A stretch of 64,000 bases of DNA from Chloroflexota bacterium (GTDB lineage Bacteria; Chloroflexota; Dehalococcoidia; Bin125): assembly GCA_009838915.1 (NCBI GenBank), contig VXQT01000013.1, forward strand, positions 251,161 to 315,160, in the 5' to 3' direction. A program made the translations under genes and the position numbers. Shown here piece after piece: positions 61,406-64,000 of this stretch. The notes under the pieces were generated by a model, which did not search any database, had not been told where the DNA came from, and saw nothing but the letters and a program-made list of their open reading frames with translations. How positions within the stretch are numbered: position 1 is the first letter of the stretch; every line of letters begins with the position of its first letter.

Positions 61406-62254
61406 ATGACCGACTTCGGCGTATCGATGTTCCCGACCGACTATGCGATTCAACCCCCAGAGCTGGGTCGAGAAGTGGAAGCGCGCGGCTTCGAATCGCT
61501 CTGGTTCCCGGAGCACACGCACATCCCGACCTCCCGCATTTCGCCCTGGCCCGGCGGCGGCGATCTGCCGCAGGAGTACTGGCACACCCACGACCCATTC
61601 GTCTCGCTGATGGCCGCTGCGGCGGCAACCGAGACGATCAAGGTCGGCACCGGCATCCTGTTGGTTCCCGAGCATGATGTGCTCGTCTCAGCCAAGTCTG
61701 CGGCCTCGCTGGACATGATCTCCGGGGGACGCCTGATTCTCGGGATCGGCGCGGGCTGGAATGCGGAAGAGCTGGAGAACCACGGCTGGAACTTCAAGGA
61801 CCGCTGGAATGTAACGCGCGAAATCGTCCTTGCCTGGCGCGAACTCTGGACCCAGGACGAACCGGAGTTCCATGGCGAGTTCATCGACTTTGACCCCGTC
61901 TGGAGCTACCCCAAGCCGGTCGACGGCGATGTCCCGGTCCTGCTGGGCGCGCAGTCGAAGTGGTCGTTCGACCGAGTGGTGGACTACTGCGACGGCTGGC
62001 TGCCGATCAATGGTCGCGGCGACCTGCGCGCGGACATGGAACAGCTCCGCGCCGCCGCCGACCGAGCCGAGCGCGACTTCGAGACGATCCAGCGCAGCGT
62101 GTTCGGCGTCGGACCGGATCCGAAGCTCGTTCAGGACCTGATCGACATGGGCTTCCAGCGGATTATCTTCGGCCTGCCCCCGGCCGAAGCGGGGACGGTG
62201 ATTCCCTTGCTCGATCGCTACTCGGAGGTCAAGGCCGAGTTCAACGGCGGCTAA
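61406..62254 (+). CDS. LLM-class F420-dependent oxidoreductase (TIGR03619-like)
   Basis: 282-residue luciferase-like TIM barrel. FGVSMFPTDYAIQPPELGREVEARGFESLWFPEHTHIP-type N-terminus (in part), KVGTGILLVPEHDVLVSAKSAASLDMISGGRLILGIGAGWN-type core and LLGAQSKWSFDRVVDYCDGW match the F420 subgroup common in actinobacteria and Chloroflexota. ATG 61406 is chosen by its ribosome binding site and family alignment; the frame continues upstream into the DinB gene. It differs from the other LLM protein (34034) and is not a duplicate. Substrate unknown. Confidence 0.88.
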   Translation: MTDFGVSMFPTDYAIQPPELGREVEARGFESLWFPEHTHIPTSRISPWPGGGDLPQEYWHTHDPFVSLMAAAAATETIKVGTGILLVPEHDVLVSAKSAASLDMISGGRLILGIGAGWNAEELENHGWNFKDRWNVTREIVLAWRELWTQDEPEFHGEFIDFDPVWSYPKPVDGDVPVLLGAQSKWSFDRVVDYCDGWLPINGRGDLRADMEQLRAAADRAERDFETIQRSVFGVGPDPKLVQDLIDMGFQRIIFGLPPAEAGTVIPLLDRYSEVKAEFNGG

Positions 62255-62290
62255 CCGGAGAATGTTCGTTCTCTTCCCCCACTTCCTTGC

Positions 62291-62343
62291 TCTCCCCCCG
62301 CTTCCAGCGGGGGGAGATGTCCCGTAGGGACAGAGGGGGCTCC
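62291..62343 (+). repeat. Dispersed two-hairpin repeat, copy C, carrying the ribosome binding site of the SpoU gene
   Basis: Arms TCTCCCCCCGCT (62291-62302) and AGCGGGGGGAGA (62306-62317) around TCC, a second stem TGTCCC-GTA-GGGACA (62318-62332), then GAGGGGGCTCC. GAGGGGG ends at 62339, 5 bases before ATG 62345. Confidence 0.7.
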
Positions 62344-62344
62344 G

Positions 62345-63127
62345 ATGACCGAAGAGAGCCCGACCCAGCGACTCACCCGCGCCCGACTGCGACAGCTCCA
62401 GCAACTGCGCAGCGCCAAAGGCCGCCGCGAGCAGCGGGCCTTCCTGATTGACGGGCGCAAGCTCGTTCGGGACGCCATTGAAGCAGAGGCCTCGATTGCT
62501 GACTTGCTCAGCGTCTCGCCAGAGGAGTGGGACGATGTCTCGCTGCCGACAACCAGGATCAGCCAGGCGGACGCGGAGCGGCTCTCCGACACACGAACGC
62601 CGCAGGGTCACTTCGCCGTGGTCGAAGACCGGATCGGGCAGCTTAAGCCTCCATCCGATGATGATTGGCAAATGGTCGCGCTGGACGCGATTCAGGACGC
62701 CGGCAACGTGGGCGGGATTATCCGCTCCAGCGCGGCGTTCGGAGTGGCGGGAGTCATTGTGGGGCCCGGCAGCGCCGATCCTGCGCATCCACGGGTGACC
62801 CGAGCTGCCACAGGAGCGTGGTTTCGAGTTCCCATCGGACGCTCAGAAGATCTACCGGGCGATCTGGCGGCACTGCGTGACGCAGGGGCTACAGTCCTGG
62901 CGACAGAGGCTGCGGGGGAGCCGCTCAGCGAGGTAGAGATCTCGGGACGAGTGGTCTGGCTGTTCGGTAACGAGGGTTCCGGCATCAGCCCGGCTCTGGA
63001 ACCGTTGATTGACCACCGCGTCTCCGTACCAATCTCCGGCAGCGTTGATTCCCTCAATGTCGGTGTCGCTGCCGGCATCATCCTGCATCATGGGTGGAGG
63101 GCGGCTCGCGAGAGGATTGATCGATGA
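62345..63127 (+). CDS. SpoU/TrmH-family RNA 2'-O-methyltransferase
   Basis: 260 residues. An N-terminal substrate-binding region (RREQRAFLIDGRKLVRDAI) precedes the SPOUT knot with LDAIQDAGNVGGIIRSSAAFGVAGVIVGPGSADP-type motif 1 (in part), WLFGNEGSGISPALEPLID (motif 2) and VSVPISGSVDSLNVGVAAGIILHHG (motif 3, in part). The target is probably 23S rRNA or tRNA, but the site cannot be assigned. Translation start is set by the repeat tail. Overlaps xth by ATGA. Confidence 0.92.
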   Translation: MTEESPTQRLTRARLRQLQQLRSAKGRREQRAFLIDGRKLVRDAIEAEASIADLLSVSPEEWDDVSLPTTRISQADAERLSDTRTPQGHFAVVEDRIGQLKPPSDDDWQMVALDAIQDAGNVGGIIRSSAAFGVAGVIVGPGSADPAHPRVTRAATGAWFRVPIGRSEDLPGDLAALRDAGATVLATEAAGEPLSEVEISGRVVWLFGNEGSGISPALEPLIDHRVSVPISGSVDSLNVGVAAGIILHHGWRAARERIDR

Positions 63128-63900
63128 GGATCACCACCTGGAACGTCAACTCGATCCGCGCGCGCGAGGACCGCGTCCTCAACTGGCTCGATCAGCATCA
63201 ACCCGACGTCCTCTGTCTGCAGGAGCTCAAGTGCACCGAGGAGCAGTTCCCGTTTGATGGGTTCGACGACCTCGGTTACCACGTCGTGCTGCACGGCCAG
63301 AAATCCTACAACGGCGTTGCGATCCTCTCACTCGATTATCCCGACAACGTGGAGATTTCAGTCCCCTGGCCGGGCGACGAACACTCGCGCGGCATCGCCG
63401 CCGACATCAACGGTGTGCGCGTCGTCAGCCTGTACTGCCCCAACGGTCGTGAGGTCGGACACGAAATGTACAAGTACAAGCTGGAGTGGTTTGACCGGCT
63501 GCGCGCTTGGTTGGACGGTCAGGACCAGGCAAGCGAACTCGTCCTTACCGGCGACTACAACATCACCTTCGACGACCGCGACGTGAACGATACGGAGTTC
63601 TGGCACGAACGCATTCTCTGTTCGACGCCCGAACGGGTACGGCTCAACTCACTAATCGACTGGGGCCTGACTGACGCACTGCGGCTGTTCGATGAGTCGT
63701 CCGGCGTCTACACGTGGTGGGATTACCGGACCGGCGGCGTCATGCAGGGCGAAGGGCTGCGAATTGATCACCATCTGATCAGCGCGCCCCTGGTGGAGCG
63801 CGCCGTGGCAGTCGAGATAGACGTCGAGGAACGGCGGATGGAGGGCGACGGTGACAAGCCGTCGGACCACGCGCCGGTCACACTGGTGCTAGACGACTAG
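63124..63900 (+). CDS. xth: Exodeoxyribonuclease III / AP endonuclease
   Basis: Base-excision repair enzyme cutting at abasic sites. 258 residues. Metal and catalytic residues are visible: TWNVNSIRAR (Asn), LQELKCTEEQFP (Glu), LTGDYNITFDDRDVND (Asp-x-Asn), IDHHLISAPL (Asp) and SDHAPVTL (His). Its last 23 bases overlap the end of the convergent amidase gene. Confidence 0.96.
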   Translation: MRITTWNVNSIRAREDRVLNWLDQHQPDVLCLQELKCTEEQFPFDGFDDLGYHVVLHGQKSYNGVAILSLDYPDNVEISVPWPGDEHSRGIAADINGVRVVSLYCPNGREVGHEMYKYKLEWFDRLRAWLDGQDQASELVLTGDYNITFDDRDVNDTEFWHERILCSTPERVRLNSLIDWGLTDALRLFDESSGVYTWWDYRTGGVMQGEGLRIDHHLISAPLVERAVAVEIDVEERRMEGDGDKPSDHAPVTLVLDD

Positions 63901-64000
63901 TCTCGTTCAACCCGGCCGCATCCAGCATCGCTGCGCAACACAGGACGGCGGCGTCGTTGCCTTCCTTCGCCACCAGTTGCACCGAGATCGGCAGTCCGCT
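63878..64000 (-). CDS. Amidase-family protein, C-terminal end (cut by window edge)
   Basis: The last 40 codons of a minus-strand gene open to base 64000, ending TGA at 63880-63878. SGLPISVQLVAKEGNDAAVL matches the C-terminal GLP-x-G-x-Q-x(2)-G-x(3)-D/E element of amidase-signature enzymes (GatA, fatty acid amide hydrolases). The Ser-Ser-Lys triad is outside the window. Convergent and overlapping with xth. Confidence 0.65.
   Translation of the reverse strand, partial: SGLPISVQLVAKEGNDAAVLCCAAMLDAAGLNETSRLAPV

Noticed and set aside
63878..64000. Amidase end as GatA partner of gatB
   Set aside because: Too short to decide and 25 kb from gatB; the C-terminal motif is shared by all amidase-signature enzymes.

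Overview
The window is a dense, GC-rich bacterial chromosome segment of about 55 protein genes, with no intergenic gap longer than about 200 bases. I see no tRNA or rRNA gene, CRISPR array, prophage, insertion sequence or plasmid function. The gene content and several variant motifs suggest a Chloroflexota bacterium, possibly Dehalococcoidia-like. The clues are a DnaG zinc motif spaced C-x3-C, an EF-P tip loop with Arg, a long N-terminal extension on the housekeeping sigma factor, L25 with an acidic tail, HyuAB, and at least four F420-type oxidoreductases. This placement is inference and was not tested by a tree.

Layout. 1-3534 (minus): alaS, a RuvX-like gene and the start of mltG, divergent from the next block. 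3729-15631 (plus): glmU, a CBS/CorC protein, dprA, topA, a Xer recombinase, aroQ, an M24 peptidase, efp, xseA, xseB and a formyltransferase, many joined by 4-14 base overlaps. 15705-24905: a small membrane protein, a lamin-tail-domain surface protein, rluB, cmk, plsC, ispH, a PDZ/radical-SAM/DUF512 protein and glmS. 25024-33546: ppsA, a membrane-anchored Ig-like protein, then dnaG and rpoD behind a consensus promoter and a 17-codon leader ORF. 33568-36881: F420 and redox accessory genes and a metallophosphoesterase. 36966-46190: gatB, a secreted fibronectin-type-III protein, an aldo/keto reductase, membrane-fused yvcK, secG, fmt and rlmN. 46219-53284: rplY, hyuA-hyuB and three envelope genes. 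53407-59840: a carboxyltransferase followed by the citric-acid-cycle genes acn, mdh and fumC. 59948-64000: a flavin/F420 protein, a cupin, DinB, an LLM oxidoreductase, a SpoU methyltransferase, exonuclease III and the end of an amidase.

The genes are mostly housekeeping: amino-sugar supply for the wall (glmU, glmS, yvcK, mltG), DNA handling (dprA, topA, xer, xseAB, ruvX-like, xth, dnaG), translation (alaS, efp, gatB, fmt, rlmN, rplY, rluB) and central carbon metabolism. The accessory layer is a set of large secreted or anchored proteins and the F420 enzymes.

I found no clearly new multi-gene system. The signals the gene list does not explain are mainly regulatory. A recurrent TANNNT element sits exactly 6-7 bases before several start codons, which points to leaderless mRNAs. 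Two leaderless micro-ORFs lie in front of dnaG and a PPOX-fold gene. Two divergent promoters have overlapping symmetric -10 elements. A dispersed two-hairpin repeat shows compensatory arm changes, and the G-rich tails of several copies form the ribosome binding site of the next gene.
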